43,705 bases of DNA, from the NCBI GenBank assembly GCA_027310365.1, contig DAIDAY010000005.1, positions 1-43,705 on the forward strand. The letters are read 5' to 3'. The notes beneath the pieces were generated by a model. It worked only from the letters and a program-made list of their open reading frames with translations. It had not been told where the DNA came from and did not search any database. Shown here piece by piece: positions 1 through 8,715 of this stretch (position 1 is its first letter; each line of letters begins with the position of its first letter). Both the position numbers and the translations under genes were made by a program. The DNA is from a bacterium (GTDB lineage: Bacteria; Patescibacteriota; Minisyncoccia; UBA6257; GWB1-50-10).

Positions 1-127
1 GGAGTTCTTTATTGCTAACGGCTCTTTTCGACCATACCGCCTTGATTTTTAAAGCCAAAATGGGTTAGGTCTCTCTTACTAAGTCGTGCCGTAAGTATAA
101 CACTTTCCGTGTTTTTTACCATAGCAA
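1..127 (-). repeat. 127-bp direct repeat, copy 1 (leader RNA fragment)
   Basis: Bases 1-127 are identical to 28970-29096. The copy is cut by the window edge, so the true repeat may be longer. On the minus strand it contains an extended -10 (TG-T-TATACT; TATACT is complementary to 94-99), so transcription would run leftward out of the window. On the plus strand 100-119 forms a short AACAC/GTGTT hairpin followed by six T, which could act as a terminator in the other direction. The second copy shows that this segment is the 5' part of a structured leader RNA upstream of an ORF. Confidence 0.85.
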
Positions 128-174
128 ATACCAGCCAGACACAAAAAAGCCAGTATGTGTTCTGGCAAAAAACA

Positions 175-202
175 TTGACTTATTTATTCGTCTTGCTATA
201 CT
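175..202 (+). promoter_or_regulatory. Predicted sigma70 promoter
   Basis: TTGACT (175-180), 16-nt spacer, TATACT (197-202) is close to consensus. No plus-strand ORF follows. Transcription starting near 209 would meet the strong hairpin at 231-255 almost at once, so the product would be an RNA of about 50 nt or a read-through antisense RNA to the toxin remnant that ends at 262. Confidence 0.5.
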
Positions 203-230
203 AAGCATACAAAGTGCCGAAAGGCTCCGA

Positions 231-255
231 GAAACCCCGCCAAAAGCGGGGTTTC
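231..255. terminator. GC hairpin, probable bidirectional terminator
   Basis: Ten-base perfect arms (GAAACCCCGC / GCGGGGTTTC) around a CAAAA loop. It lies directly after the stop codon of the minus-strand toxin remnant and downstream of the plus-strand promoter at 175-202. T-tracts on both sides are short (TTTC, GAGTTT), so termination efficiency is uncertain. Confidence 0.5.
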
Positions 256-261
256 GAGTTT

Positions 262-652
262 CTATAGAAAAGATTTTAATTTTTGTTTTATTTCATCAAA
301 AAGTTTGTTTGGTATATCATAAAGCTTTCTTTTTAATCTTTTAACACTAATCAATTTCATTTGTGCTAAAATAGCGGAAACTTTTTGATTATTTGAATCG
401 GTAAAATTAAAATAAAAATCAAAATCTTTTTGTTTAGTTGAAAGTGATATAGCCCAAAACATATGATTATTAAATTTTTTAATAATTAAAACAGGACGAG
501 AAAAATTATCACCTGAACCGTTTTGTTCAAAACCAATATTTCTTCCAATGTTACTCCATCCAAACTTCTCCTTCTTTTGGAAACTTTTCAGAATCATTTT
601 TCTCTTCTTCAATTTTCTTTTTTAAGTTATTCCATAGATCAAAATCTTTCAT
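262..652 (-). pseudogene. PemK/MazF-family toxin, frameshifted
   Basis: The family cleaves mRNA as the toxin of type II toxin-antitoxin pairs. The C-terminal part reads in one frame (GFEQNGSGDNFSRPVLIIKK; later a SAILAQMKLISVKRL block matching the conserved Q-(I/L)-x-x-(V/I)-x-x-x-R-L region). The N-terminus reads in another frame from an ATG at 652 (MKDFDLWNNLKKKIEEEK then KEGEVW). Removing one T at plus position 559 joins the frames and restores the expected GEVWWSNIGRNIGF motif. The gene is therefore about 130 codons broken by one inserted base. No antitoxin gene is visible beside it. It is AT-rich compared with the surroundings, suggesting acquisition. A sequencing error remains possible. 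Confidence 0.7.
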
Positions 653-776
653 AGAAAGATTTTACCATTTTTGTGTTCCTTTTTCTACTTGCTCGCCCAA
701 AACCCAAAATCCGCCGTGCCTTCTCCCGCACCCTCCGGCACGGCGTGAATCTCCCGCCAGCATTTCAAAAATCAGT

Positions 777-912
777 CTCGGTTTTGCGAATCCTTCCTCC
801 CACAAAATTGCTTCGCAAAACCGAGTCCATTTTGTATTTTGAACACTCCGCACTTTCCATACTTAGAAAGCTCTGTGCTTCGCACAGAGACACGCTAACG
901 CGCGGAGTGTTC
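777..912. repeat. Cluster of inverted repeats
   Basis: Three hairpins lie in this non-coding stretch: 777-790 with 812-825 (14-bp arms, CTCGGTTTTGCGAA), 841-851 with 902-912 (11-bp arms, GAACACTCCGC) and, nested inside the second, 871-889 (CTCTGTG/CACAGAG around CTTCG). The wider gap 653-946 holds no convincing gene; the overlapping ORFs there are explained by these palindromes. Confidence 0.6.
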
Positions 913-946
913 TTTTCGCTCGTAATAAGTTCGTGCAAATGATATA

Positions 947-1607
947 ATGAGTTCACCTAAAGAGAGATTGCTGGAATTAGAAATATGCCACGACGCATGG
1001 ATGCAAAAAGATCGTTTATGCATCTTCCACCGCCGTCTACGGCGGAACACCTGCTCCGTACTTCGAAGACAAGGGACTTGAACCCTTGAACCCCTACGGG
1101 CTTTCAAAGAAGATCCTCGACGAGAAGGCAATGTCGTTTGCGGCGACGCACCCGGAAATTACCGTCGTCGGTCTCCGTTATTGCAACGTGTACGGCCCCC
1201 GCGATTCGCACAAGGGAGCGCGGGCGAGCATGATCTACCAGCTCGCGAAGCAAATAGCAAAGGGGAACCCCCGTATTTTCAAAAATGGCGAACAAAAACG
1301 CGACTACATATACGTGAAAGATGTCGTCCAGGCAAACCTCCTCGCGCTTAACGCGAAAGAAAGCTGCGTCGTAAACTGCGGCGCGGGCGAAGCAACATCA
1401 TTCAATGATGTGATCACAATTCTTAATCAAACCATGGGTTTCAACCGCACACCGGAATATATCGACAATCCGTACGCAGACCGATATCAAAACTTCACCC
1501 AATGCGATATGATGCGGGCAAAGGAAAAGATCGGATTCGTCCCGCAGTACCATGTCCGAGAAGATATTGCAGATTACCATCAGAGTGGCTTTCTCAATTT
1601 CTCGTGA
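947..1607 (+). pseudogene. ADP-heptose 6-epimerase-like (HldD/SDR) remnant, 5'-truncated and frameshifted
   Basis: The extended SDR epimerases convert nucleotide sugars; the block NVYGPRDSHKGARASM is closest to ADP-glyceromanno-heptose 6-epimerase. Visible: KKIVYASSTAVYG (catalytic Ser strand), NPYGLSKKILD (the YxxxK pair) and RDYIYVKDVVQANLLAL. About 90-100 residues with the GxxGxxG NAD-binding motif are missing. The frame from TTG at 1086 extends upstream to a stop at 978-980. Dropping one A near 981-983 joins it to a second frame beginning at ATG 947 (MSSPKERLLELE), so there is also a single-base frameshift. The 3' end overlaps the convergent gmhB remnant by 28 bases. It belongs to the adjacent heptose genes by function. 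HldD versus another epimerase is not certain. Confidence 0.65.
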
Positions 1608-2120
1608 GAAATAATTTTCTCTGCAGCTTCAAAAATATCAACTACTGAAATATCAGCGTCAGGCGATGCTTTTAGAGAACCGACGAAGACGGTTGTGACG
1701 CCCGCTGCCCTGCCGACCTCAATGTCTTTTACATGATCACCGACAAAGAATGACTTCGAGAGATCAACATCAAACTCGCCGGCTGCCTTGAGGATGAGGA
1801 ATGGCTTCGGTTTCCGACAAACGCACTGATCTTCAGGCGCATGGGGGCAGTAGTATATTTTCTCGAGCCGGACATTTTGCTTCCGGAGAAGTCCGGTGAT
1901 TTTATCATTCACCGCAATCGTGTCAGACTCCGGGAAATATCCCCTTCCGATACCCGACTGGGTTTGTCACAACAAGGAGGAGAAATCCCGCCTGTTGCAA
2001 TCTTGCGAGGCTCTCGACGGCACGCGGCACAAAAACGATTCTTTCCGGATCGTGAAAATAGCCGCTGTCTTCAATGATTGTTTTATCGCGATCGAGAAAA
2101 ACCGCCTTATGATTCCCCAT
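1580..2120 (-). pseudogene. gmhB: D-glycero-D-manno-heptose 1,7-bisphosphate phosphatase (GmhB), frameshifted
   Basis: HAD-superfamily phosphatase of the ADP-heptose pathway. The ATG at 2120 opens with MGNHKAVFLDRDKT, the DxDx(T/V) nucleophile motif with Lys where Gly is usual. The first frame runs to LLLVVTN. The second frame carries NDKITGLLRKQ, the zinc-binding CPHAPEDQCVCRKPKP and FFVGDHVKDIEVGRAAG (motif IV). Deleting one base in the run at plus 1960-1962 joins them as VVTNQSGIGREYFPESD, exactly what the family has. One inserted base therefore breaks an otherwise complete gene of about 180 codons. The start overlaps the end of gmhA by 14 bases, indicating translational coupling before decay. 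Confidence 0.8.
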
Positions 2121-2693
2121 TTTCAAGCCACTGGTCGACGAGCTCGCACAAAATGTGCATCGTGAGTTCGTGCATCTCCTGGATACGCGCTGTAATAGAT
2201 GAATTGACGATAAACGGGATGTCCACCAGTTTCCCCATGCGGCCGCCGTCTTTTCCCCCAAATCCGATGGTCATGATGCCCATTTTTTTGCAGTTTTAAC
2301 CGCTTGAATGATGTTTTCTGAGTTGCCGCTTGTTGAGAGGGTGATGAGAACATCGTCCTTCCGTCCCACCGCCTCAATCTGCTGCGAAAACAATTTATCA
2401 AAACCAAAATCATTCCCAATAGCAGTCATAGTTGCAACATCGGTCGTCAGTGCTTCCGCTCGGAGAGGTCGACGGTCATGCTTGAAGCGGCCTCGCCACT
2501 CCCTGCCCAATGGATACAGTCAGCGGCTGATCCACCCCGTTGCCCCGCAGAGAAAAAGCGTTCCGTCACGCTTTACAAGATCAAATAGGACACCGCGCAG
2601 TTTAAGAATTTCTTGGATTTGTTGCTCGAGTCCCGCGAGCGCATCACGGTGTTCCCCGAGAAGTTGCCGCGCGAATGCTTCGATCTCTTGCAT
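2107..2693 (-). pseudogene. gmhA: Phosphoheptose isomerase (GmhA, SIS domain), multiple frameshifts
   Basis: SIS-domain isomerase for sedoheptulose 7-phosphate. Three frames each hold a recognisable part: from ATG 2693 MQEIEAFARQLLGEHRDAL to GTLFLCG; then a middle frame with GRFKHDRRPLRAEALTTD, TAIGNDFGFDKLF and LITLSTSGNSENIIQAVKTA; then a last frame with MGIMTIGFGGKDGGRMGKL to CELVDQWLENGES, stop at 2107-2109. Breaks lie at about 2531-2550 (in the GNGGSAAD loop), about 2500-2510, and in the T7 run at 2283-2289. It begins 14 bases after the TPR gene, so it was in one operon with the O-antigen ligase genes. Several independent indels argue for real decay, or for a poor-quality patch of assembly. 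Confidence 0.8.
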
Positions 2694-2706
2694 AATTGTT
2701 AAAAAC

Positions 2707-3318
2707 TTACTTCAACCCCGCGATGGCCGTCGCTACATTTCTGTCGTCGGGCCAATATTTCAAAATCTCTTGCCCGATCGCCTTGGCATCGGCGCTTTTC
2801 CCCTCGGCGAGATACAGCGAGAACAAACCGTAAAGGAACTGCGGCCGGTTGGGGCTCAATTGGATCCCCTTCTTGTATAATTGCTCGGCGGCAGAGAGCA
2901 TATCCGGCTTGTTGTACTTCTCCGCATAGGCGGATATGATCGACGCCTCTATTAAGATATCTTGGCTGTAATTCAGTCCCTTTCCGCCCAAAGGATCAGA
3001 ACTCAATTTCTGAACGGTATAGCTCACGAGGGGTGTCGCAACGCTCTCAGGGAGGTTCTGTTTCTGATCACTGATCAAACTCAAGGTGTTGTTCCCGAAA
3101 AACCGGATTATTTCCGGCTGACCGACCGGCGACCAGAAGTTCATGGCATCGTCGAACGGCCTCAAGTAAGCTTGGAGCGTCGTCGCTTGTTGAGATGATT
3201 GCATGGCCGAAATATAGAGACTTCCCTTCACGTACGGGAGGTAAGCGGAAGTGTAGAGCAAAGCCAAGGCAATGATGGTTATGCCAAGGGCGATAAGTTG
3301 TTTTACTTTAGTGCTCAT
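2707..3318 (-). CDS. Membrane-anchored TPR-like protein, O-antigen ligase partner
   Basis: 203 residues from the ATG at 3318 (MSTKVKQL); an ATG eight codons upstream is possible. An N-terminal membrane helix (about residues 8-26, LIALGITIIALALLYTSAYL) is followed by an exported helical domain. The C-terminal third has a TPR-like pattern: AAEQLYKKGIQLSPNRPQFL, then SLYLAEGKSADAKAIGQEIL. In many bacteria this kind of domain is fused to, or encoded after, O-antigen-ligase-type (Wzy_C) proteins, and here it follows such a gene on the same strand, with a four-helix-bundle remnant between. Specific substrate unknown. Confidence 0.6.
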   Translation of the reverse strand: MSTKVKQLIALGITIIALALLYTSAYLPYVKGSLYISAMQSSQQATTLQAYLRPFDDAMNFWSPVGQPEIIRFFGNNTLSLISDQKQNLPESVATPLVSYTVQKLSSDPLGGKGLNYSQDILIEASIISAYAEKYNKPDMLSAAEQLYKKGIQLSPNRPQFLYGLFSLYLAEGKSADAKAIGQEILKYWPDDRNVATAIAGLK

Positions 3319-3383
3319 TTCTTTTAAAATTCCAAACCACAAATTCCAAATAACAAATAAATTTCAAATTCAAATAATTAAAT

Positions 3384-3675
3384 TCACTTGCTTTTTTCTA
3401 TAATCAACGAGAATATCTTTTTTAATTGTGTTGCTTCTCCTAAAAGCTGCTCACTCTTATCCCTAAATTTACCAGGATTGGTATCTATCAACAATCTCGA
3501 CCATAGCATGCTTTCTTTTGCTTCTTTTCTGCATATTTTAGCTCTTAAGTTGCTTAACATATTCAATGTTACTGATACTCCTCGGTAATTCTTTGCAAAA
3601 ACCAGCAACAAACCTCGCGAACCTGTAAGTTCTATTCTCTAAATCAAATATTCTTGGAGTTAGTGTTCCGATCAT
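3384..3675 (-). pseudogene. Four helix bundle protein (S23/IVS-type), internal deletion
   Basis: The family is small helical proteins often found as single-gene insertions in CPR genomes and in 23S rRNA intervening sequences. The ATG at 3675 reads MIGTLTPRIFDLENRTYRF and SISNIEYVKQL before hitting a stop. A second frame continues RAKICRKEAKESMLW and ends TQLKKIFSLIIEKSK. The segment usually found between them (the RSSGSVGANYIEA region, about 25 residues) is missing, so this is a deletion with frameshift. It interrupts the ligase-TPR gene pair, so it was probably inserted as a cassette and then decayed. Confidence 0.75.
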
Positions 3676-3681
3676 TGGTTA

Positions 3682-5025
3682 TTATTTGTGATTTGTTGTT
3701 TGGTTATTGGTGCTTTGCAGTTCGTGGTTCGACAGTGCCAAAAATACAAATAAGCTGATGTACATCGGGAGAACGTCGAAGAGCGTCGCGCCGGTCACGA
3801 GATAGCCAACGGGCATGGCGAAGAACAAGCTCCGAGCGACTAACGACCGATAACCGACGACTGACTCGCTGTGTTTTTTGTTGGTTTTAAAGAACTGGAC
3901 GTAGTACAGAACGAAAACGGCGAGGTATGCAGCGAGGCCGACGAGGCCGGTCTCCGAACCGTAGTCGAGGATGATGCTGTGCGCCCGGTCGAACCACGTT
4001 TCCCCGCCCTCGACGGGATCGAAGTGGCGCGTATCGAAATACTTGTCGAAAACGACGCTGAAGTTTTCCGGACCCCAACCCACCAGCGGCCTGGATTGAA
4101 TCCCCTTCACGGCGCTCACCCACGTCCAAATGCGCGTGGCGCCGGATTGCAGCGAGATGTCGGCAAAGCGCCCAACCACAGGGAGGTTTTTGACGAAACT
4201 GCTGTTCCGGAAATTAACAAATAACCCCAAACTAATGACTAATAACAAGAGTACACCGACAAAAACAGCCTTGATTTTTTTTGTCGGCCAAGTAAAAGCC
4301 AGATAGATGAGCACCATGGCAGCCCCCGCAGCGAATCCAAGGAACGCCCCGCGGGTTTGAGACAAAAGAAAAACCGCAAAGAAAAAGGCGGCGAGAAATC
4401 CGTACCAGGAATTGACATTAAGTATCTTGTGTTGAGTATTTGAGGAGCTGGCGTTCAGCATGAGATACAACGCGAAGAAAACAGTGAAGATCATGAACTG
4501 TCCGGTATAGTCGGGATTTCCCAGACTCCCCTGGAACCTGGTATTCAAGGAGAAGCTCGGGCCGATGAAACCGTTCGATCCGGCGAGAAGTCCGTAAACG
4601 ACGACCGAAGCGGCCGCGACGAGCATGAATTTCAGCATTTTTTTCCAGTCTTCTTTGTGGCGCAGAAGCACTGTCAGCAAAAAGAAAAAGATAAAGAGAT
4701 GGAGCAGCTGCACCCCGCTTTCTCCCCTTTCGAAGTTTCCCCAAAAAGCAGCCCAGGGGTCGTACGCCAAAAACGAAGCGAGGAGGAATATGACAACCCA
4801 AATCGTTACGCCGATCGCAAGCGGCTTCTTAAGCGATTTCCACTCGATGCGGATTTTCCCCGACGCCCACGCCCAAACAAAGAAGATAAGCGAAAGATCG
4901 ACGACGGCTCTGAAGAAAGCGTATTTCCCGACAATAAAGGGGAAAAGCGTAGAACTTGAAACAATAAAAATGGCGAAGGGCGCCAGAAACAGGAAGAAGC
5001 GAGAAAGTTTCACCGAGGTACTCAT
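3682..5025 (-). CDS. O-antigen ligase family (Wzy_C) membrane protein
   Basis: 447 residues with about ten hydrophobic segments. The family signature lies in a large loop near the C-terminus: GWGPENFSVVFDKYFDTR and RAHSIILDYGSETGLVGL; the RAHS/N-x-x-L-x-x-x-x-E-x-G-x-x-G pattern is the usual Wzy_C core. Such proteins join or polymerise glycans on lipid carriers at the outer face of the cytoplasmic membrane. It heads the minus-strand group TPR-gmhA-gmhB, consistent with building a cell-surface polysaccharide or S-layer glycan. Start at 5025 (MSTSVKLSRFF) places the first membrane helix normally. Confidence 0.85.
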   Translation of the reverse strand: MSTSVKLSRFFLFLAPFAIFIVSSSTLFPFIVGKYAFFRAVVDLSLIFFVWAWASGKIRIEWKSLKKPLAIGVTIWVVIFLLASFLAYDPWAAFWGNFERGESGVQLLHLFIFFFLLTVLLRHKEDWKKMLKFMLVAAASVVVYGLLAGSNGFIGPSFSLNTRFQGSLGNPDYTGQFMIFTVFFALYLMLNASSSNTQHKILNVNSWYGFLAAFFFAVFLLSQTRGAFLGFAAGAAMVLIYLAFTWPTKKIKAVFVGVLLLLVISLGLFVNFRNSSFVKNLPVVGRFADISLQSGATRIWTWVSAVKGIQSRPLVGWGPENFSVVFDKYFDTRHFDPVEGGETWFDRAHSIILDYGSETGLVGLAAYLAVFVLYYVQFFKTNKKHSESVVGYRSLVARSLFFAMPVGYLVTGATLFDVLPMYISLFVFLALSNHELQSTNNQTTNHK

Positions 5026-5077
5026 TTATCGATTTACCAATGGTAGCATACCTTTCAAATATTTGGGAGGCTGAGGC

Positions 5078-5327
5078 TCACAGCAAGCTTTTCTTTATTC
5101 TCTGTTTGAGCTGGCCCAGAGTACTTCCATATTTTTTCAAAGTCGATTCTCTTAGTCTGGCATCTTTTGAAGACAGAAAGGCTTCATAATACACCAGTCG
5201 CCACGGCCTACCAACTTTTGTATATTCTGACCTGCCATGATTATGCGCTTCACGTCGTCCTCTCGAATCTGATATATATCCAATGTATATGCCCTGTTTT
5301 ATTCTGCAAAAGATAGACGCAAAACAT
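5078..5327 (-). pseudogene. GIY-YIG nuclease family protein, frameshifted
   Basis: Small UvrC-N-terminal-like nucleases of about 85 residues. From ATG 5327 one frame reads MFCVYLLQNKTG; the other reads GIYIGYISDSRGRREAHNHG, then EYTKVGRPWRLVYYEAF, DARLRESTLKKYG and ends with LKQRIKKSLL (stop 5078-5080). Removing one T from the T4 run at plus 5297-5300 merges them into a normal full-length protein with the IYIGY core, the conserved Arg, HN and the Glu of YYEAF. Like the four-helix-bundle gene it lies alone between surface genes. Either recently inactivated or a base-calling error. Confidence 0.75.
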
Positions 5328-5348
5328 ACCTTTATGATAAAACCAAAC

Positions 5349-5372
5349 CCCGCCGGTCTATAGACCGGCGGG
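5349..5372 (-). terminator. Rho-independent terminator of the S-layer gene
   Basis: A perfect 24-bp palindrome (arms CCCGCCGGTC / GACCGGCGGG, loop TATA) 29 bases after the stop codon. On the minus strand it is followed by GTTTGGTTTT. The position and strength fit a highly expressed gene. Confidence 0.8.
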
Positions 5373-5400
5373 ATTAGAGAAGTTTACGCTACTTCCAAAA

Positions 5401-8400
5401 CTAGTTGGTCAAGTTGGTCAAGAGAGGTCCAGCGATAGGCAAAGTGACATTCGACGGCAAACCACTCAAGTTCTGAGTCGTACCATCACTCCACGTAATA
5501 GCCGTAACCGATATTTGGTACGTGCCATTGTTGTTCGTGGCAGTCACTGTGTTGCTACCGGAGGTAACCTGACCGATCAACGTCCTTGTGGTACCAGCCG
5601 GAATATCCCAGGTCGACGTACCGTTACCAATGGTAACTGCGATCGCCGTGGAGCTCGAGATGGTCGCTGTACCGAGCGGTGTGCCGGTATTCTGAGAATC
5701 AAAGAACTTCAATGCGATGGTCGTCGTAGCGCCTACAACAGAACCAGATTGCTGAAGCGTCAGGGTCTTTATGTAGACATCGTTGCCTCCCGCCGCGGCT
5801 CCAACGTTCAAAGCGAACACATTGTTGCCGGTAGCGGACGCTGACGAAACCTGCGATACCGTTCCTCCACCGATCGACGAGAGCAAAGCCCTGTAGACGG
5901 TGATGTTGTTACCCGCAGCGCCAAGAGCTGTGACGTTGGTCGTCGAAGCTCCCGTCGCGAGGTTCGCAACATAGGATACCACCTGGAAGGAGTGCTGCGT
6001 CGCTTCAGCGGACGTCGCAACGTTGTATGAGACAGCATTACCCGTCAAGCTGACCGTCGCATATCCGTTCTGGGGTATCGTGATCGGCGTACCGAAGACG
6101 AAGGTTGTCGAACCGTTCGTCAAGGACTGCTGCGTGTTCAACGTCTGTCCGTTGTAAACCAACGAGAAGGTGTTGAAAGCATTCGGCACGCTGTTGACCG
6201 TCGTCGTGCCGCTGTTGGCAGCATCCGCGACCGTCAACTGGGTGACCGTCACCGGACCACCCGCGTTACCGTTCAAGCGGTAGATGGCCAAGGTGTTGTT
6301 GTTAACACCCATGCCCATCGTGCTCGAAGCAGGAGACGTCGGGTCGAGCGTGACGCCCGCGAGGACGTTACCCTGCGAAACCGCGATTGACTGCTCGCTC
6401 GGAGCGTTCGACAAGGAAACAGAGTTGTTTCCCGCCGTCGCGTTCACGCTCGTCAGGTTCGCGAAGATCTGTGAAGTGGTCGATGCACCGTTGGACAGTG
6501 AGCCGTAAACATTCACCACGACCGAAACATTCGGCTGGATGGTGATCGGCGAGGAACCGTTGAAGGTATAGACGCCGTTTCCGCTCACGCTACCCTGTGC
6601 GACGCCGACCTGGTTGCCGCCGATCGTCACATACAAGTTGGACAACCAGCCGGACGGAACGCTCGAAGGAACGGAGATCGTGACACCGCTCAAGAGAACA
6701 GGATTGACCTGTCCCGCCTGAAGGACGAAAGAAGCGATCTGCGCATTCGATGATCCCGCCAAAACAACCGGATTGCCGAAGGATCCGTTCTGGGAAGCCG
6801 TCAGGTTCGAGGAATTAGCCAAGACCTGAAGGATCGGAGACGACTGCGTCACTGCGCCGGTTGAGACGTAGTTGGACTGGGATTGACCCGTCAAAGAGAC
6901 GGATACACTCAAATCCTGACCATTCGCCACACCGGTTCCAACCGTACCCTGGACAACCAAGGTTTGGGTCGTATTGGCCGGAATCACGTAATTCAGGTTT
7001 TGGAACGGTATCGAAGACGACGTCAGAGAAGTCTGCGTCGTGCCCAATTGCGCTCCGTTGATCAAAACCTGAACGTTCTGAACATTGGCCAATTGAGTCG
7101 TCGAAGCGCCAACCGATCCGTTGATCGTGAAGGTCAAGTTCTGCAAGCGAATGTTGTCGCCCGAGGCCAAGACCGTGAACTGACCGAGGATCGAGTTGGA
7201 ATTACCCGCTACGAGGTAAAGCGAGGTGGAAGAGGCCGCATTCACGACCAATCCGCCCTGCTGGACCGAGACGTAGCTCAAATTCTGCACATTGAAGATT
7301 CCAGCGCTCTGACCATTCTGCGGCGGCTGCGTAACACCAATGCCGACACCGTACATATTATCAACAGCCTGGATGTCTCCAGCCTGCTGAACCGTCGCCT
7401 GGAAGTAGTACCCGACACCGCCCGTCACATCAGCATAGAGCTGAAGCGTCGCGGCCTGACCCGCGGCGAGCATCAAAGGCGCGCTCGAGAGATCAAACTG
7501 GGCGACATTGCCGTTCAATGAAGGGAGTGCGGCGCCGACCTGCGTCGAGCCGTTCACCAACTTCAAGTTCTGGAGGTACTGATTCGGGAGCGATCCCGTC
7601 ACCGTGAACCTCAAGCTCGTCACTTTGACCGGGTTGTTGCCCGCGGTCAGCGTGAACTGGCCGATCAAATTGTTCGTCTGACCGGCATTCACCGTCGTCG
7701 TCGCGCTCGTATTCTGGAACGTCAACGTCGCCAGATTGGAGACATTGACGAGCGACAAAGCGTTGCCGCTCACCGGGAAGCTGCCGGAGACAACCGCCGA
7801 TGAACCGACATCGGACGATTGCGCGACGGATAATTGGATGATGTGGCTCGCCGCGTTCGAGTTATTGTAGATGTCAGCCTTGACGACGATTTCCTGCGTC
7901 GAGTTCGCCGGAACCGTGAAGAGTCCGGTACCGTTCGAGAACGCGATCTTTCCGTTGGAAATACTCATATTGGTCGCAACGCGAGTATTCCCCTGGTAGA
8001 GATAGACGTTCTGCAAATCGGCATCCTGGGACAAACCGGAGCGGGTTACCGTTAAACCAGTAACCGTTACCGGCTGCGCACCAGCGGTGAAGTTCAAGGC
8101 GAGCATCGGGACGGCAATTGCGCCGACCGCGATGTTGCCGGCCGCCGGATTGTCGGAGGCCACGCTGACAACGAGCCCACTGCCGGACGGAACGGTAACA
8201 ACCGGTCCGTTACCGGGCGTGGAAACACCGCTCATCGAGTTAACCAGAGCACTCGTTTTGGCTCCGAAATAACCGGCCGCGGGCGAGATGCTGTTCGCAG
8301 CCTGGAATTTCGCGAGGGCTTTCGCCGTCGCCGGGCCGAAGTACGTTGACTCGTTGCCCGGAGAACCGGCGCCGCTCGCGGCTACCGCATAACCCTTGGC

Positions 8401-8715
8401 ATTCAGGAATTTCTGGAGAGCCTGGACGTCGGTCCCCTTTGAACCCACGGTGAGGGCGCGAGTAAAGGTGTACGACGAAACAGCGCTCGACCCACCCGTC
8501 GTTCCGGAAACAGCCTGACCCGTCAACGCAGCTTGAACATTGTTGATGGTATTTTGATCAGCTCCAAACGATTGGAGGAGGGCCAAAATGGACTGAACCT
8601 GATTCTGGGCGAGACCAGCAGCCGAAGCCAAAGGAGCAAGACTGGAGCCAGCAAACCACAAGGCCGTGGCAAAAACCAATCCCACTGAAACTGCTTTTCG
8701 ACTGAAACTATTCAT
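5401..8715 (-). CDS. Putative S-layer protein with peptidoglycan-binding domain
   Basis: 1104 residues. A signal peptide (about 1-32, cleaved after ASA) is followed by a short helical segment and a PG_binding_1-type domain at about 85-160 (VGSKGTDVQALQKFLNAKGY, then TYFGPATAKALAKFQ). The rest is repeated beta-sandwich-like units with a recurring pattern of AGxxxxxLGQFTLxAGxNPVxVxxLxxTVxGS and LxNVxxLxxGxxQVG. The composition is Ser/Thr/Asn/Val-rich and I see no cysteine. This architecture is common in putative S-layer proteins of Parcubacteria: the N-terminal domain holds the wall and the repeats form the lattice. Its single-gene unit has a strong terminator and an A-rich leader with a CCCGTC/GACGGG hairpin (about 8758-8775). 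The surface-glycan genes downstream may decorate it. Confidence 0.8.
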   Translation of the reverse strand: MNSFSRKAVSVGLVFATALWFAGSSLAPLASAAGLAQNQVQSILALLQSFGADQNTINNVQAALTGQAVSGTTGGSSAVSSYTFTRALTVGSKGTDVQALQKFLNAKGYAVAASGAGSPGNESTYFGPATAKALAKFQAANSISPAAGYFGAKTSALVNSMSGVSTPGNGPVVTVPSGSGLVVSVASDNPAAGNIAVGAIAVPMLALNFTAGAQPVTVTGLTVTRSGLSQDADLQNVYLYQGNTRVATNMSISNGKIAFSNGTGLFTVPANSTQEIVVKADIYNNSNAASHIIQLSVAQSSDVGSSAVVSGSFPVSGNALSLVNVSNLATLTFQNTSATTTVNAGQTNNLIGQFTLTAGNNPVKVTSLRFTVTGSLPNQYLQNLKLVNGSTQVGAALPSLNGNVAQFDLSSAPLMLAAGQAATLQLYADVTGGVGYYFQATVQQAGDIQAVDNMYGVGIGVTQPPQNGQSAGIFNVQNLSYVSVQQGGLVVNAASSTSLYLVAGNSNSILGQFTVLASGDNIRLQNLTFTINGSVGASTTQLANVQNVQVLINGAQLGTTQTSLTSSSIPFQNLNYVIPANTTQTLVVQGTVGTGVANGQDLSVSVSLTGQSQSNYVSTGAVTQSSPILQVLANSSNLTASQNGSFGNPVVLAGSSNAQIASFVLQAGQVNPVLLSGVTISVPSSVPSGWLSNLYVTIGGNQVGVAQGSVSGNGVYTFNGSSPITIQPNVSVVVNVYGSLSNGASTTSQIFANLTSVNATAGNNSVSLSNAPSEQSIAVSQGNVLAGVTLDPTSPASSTMGMGVNNNTLAIYRLNGNAGGPVTVTQLTVADAANSGTTTVNSVPNAFNTFSLVYNGQTLNTQQSLTNGSTTFVFGTPITIPQNGYATVSLTGNAVSYNVATSAEATQHSFQVVSYVANLATGASTTNVTALGAAGNNITVYRALLSSIGGGTVSQVSSASATGNNVFALNVGAAAGGNDVYIKTLTLQQSGSVVGATTTIALKFFDSQNTGTPLGTATISSSTAIAVTIGNGTSTWDIPAGTTRTLIGQVTSGSNTVTATNNNGTYQISVTAITWSDGTTQNLSGLPSNVTLPIAGPLLTNLTN

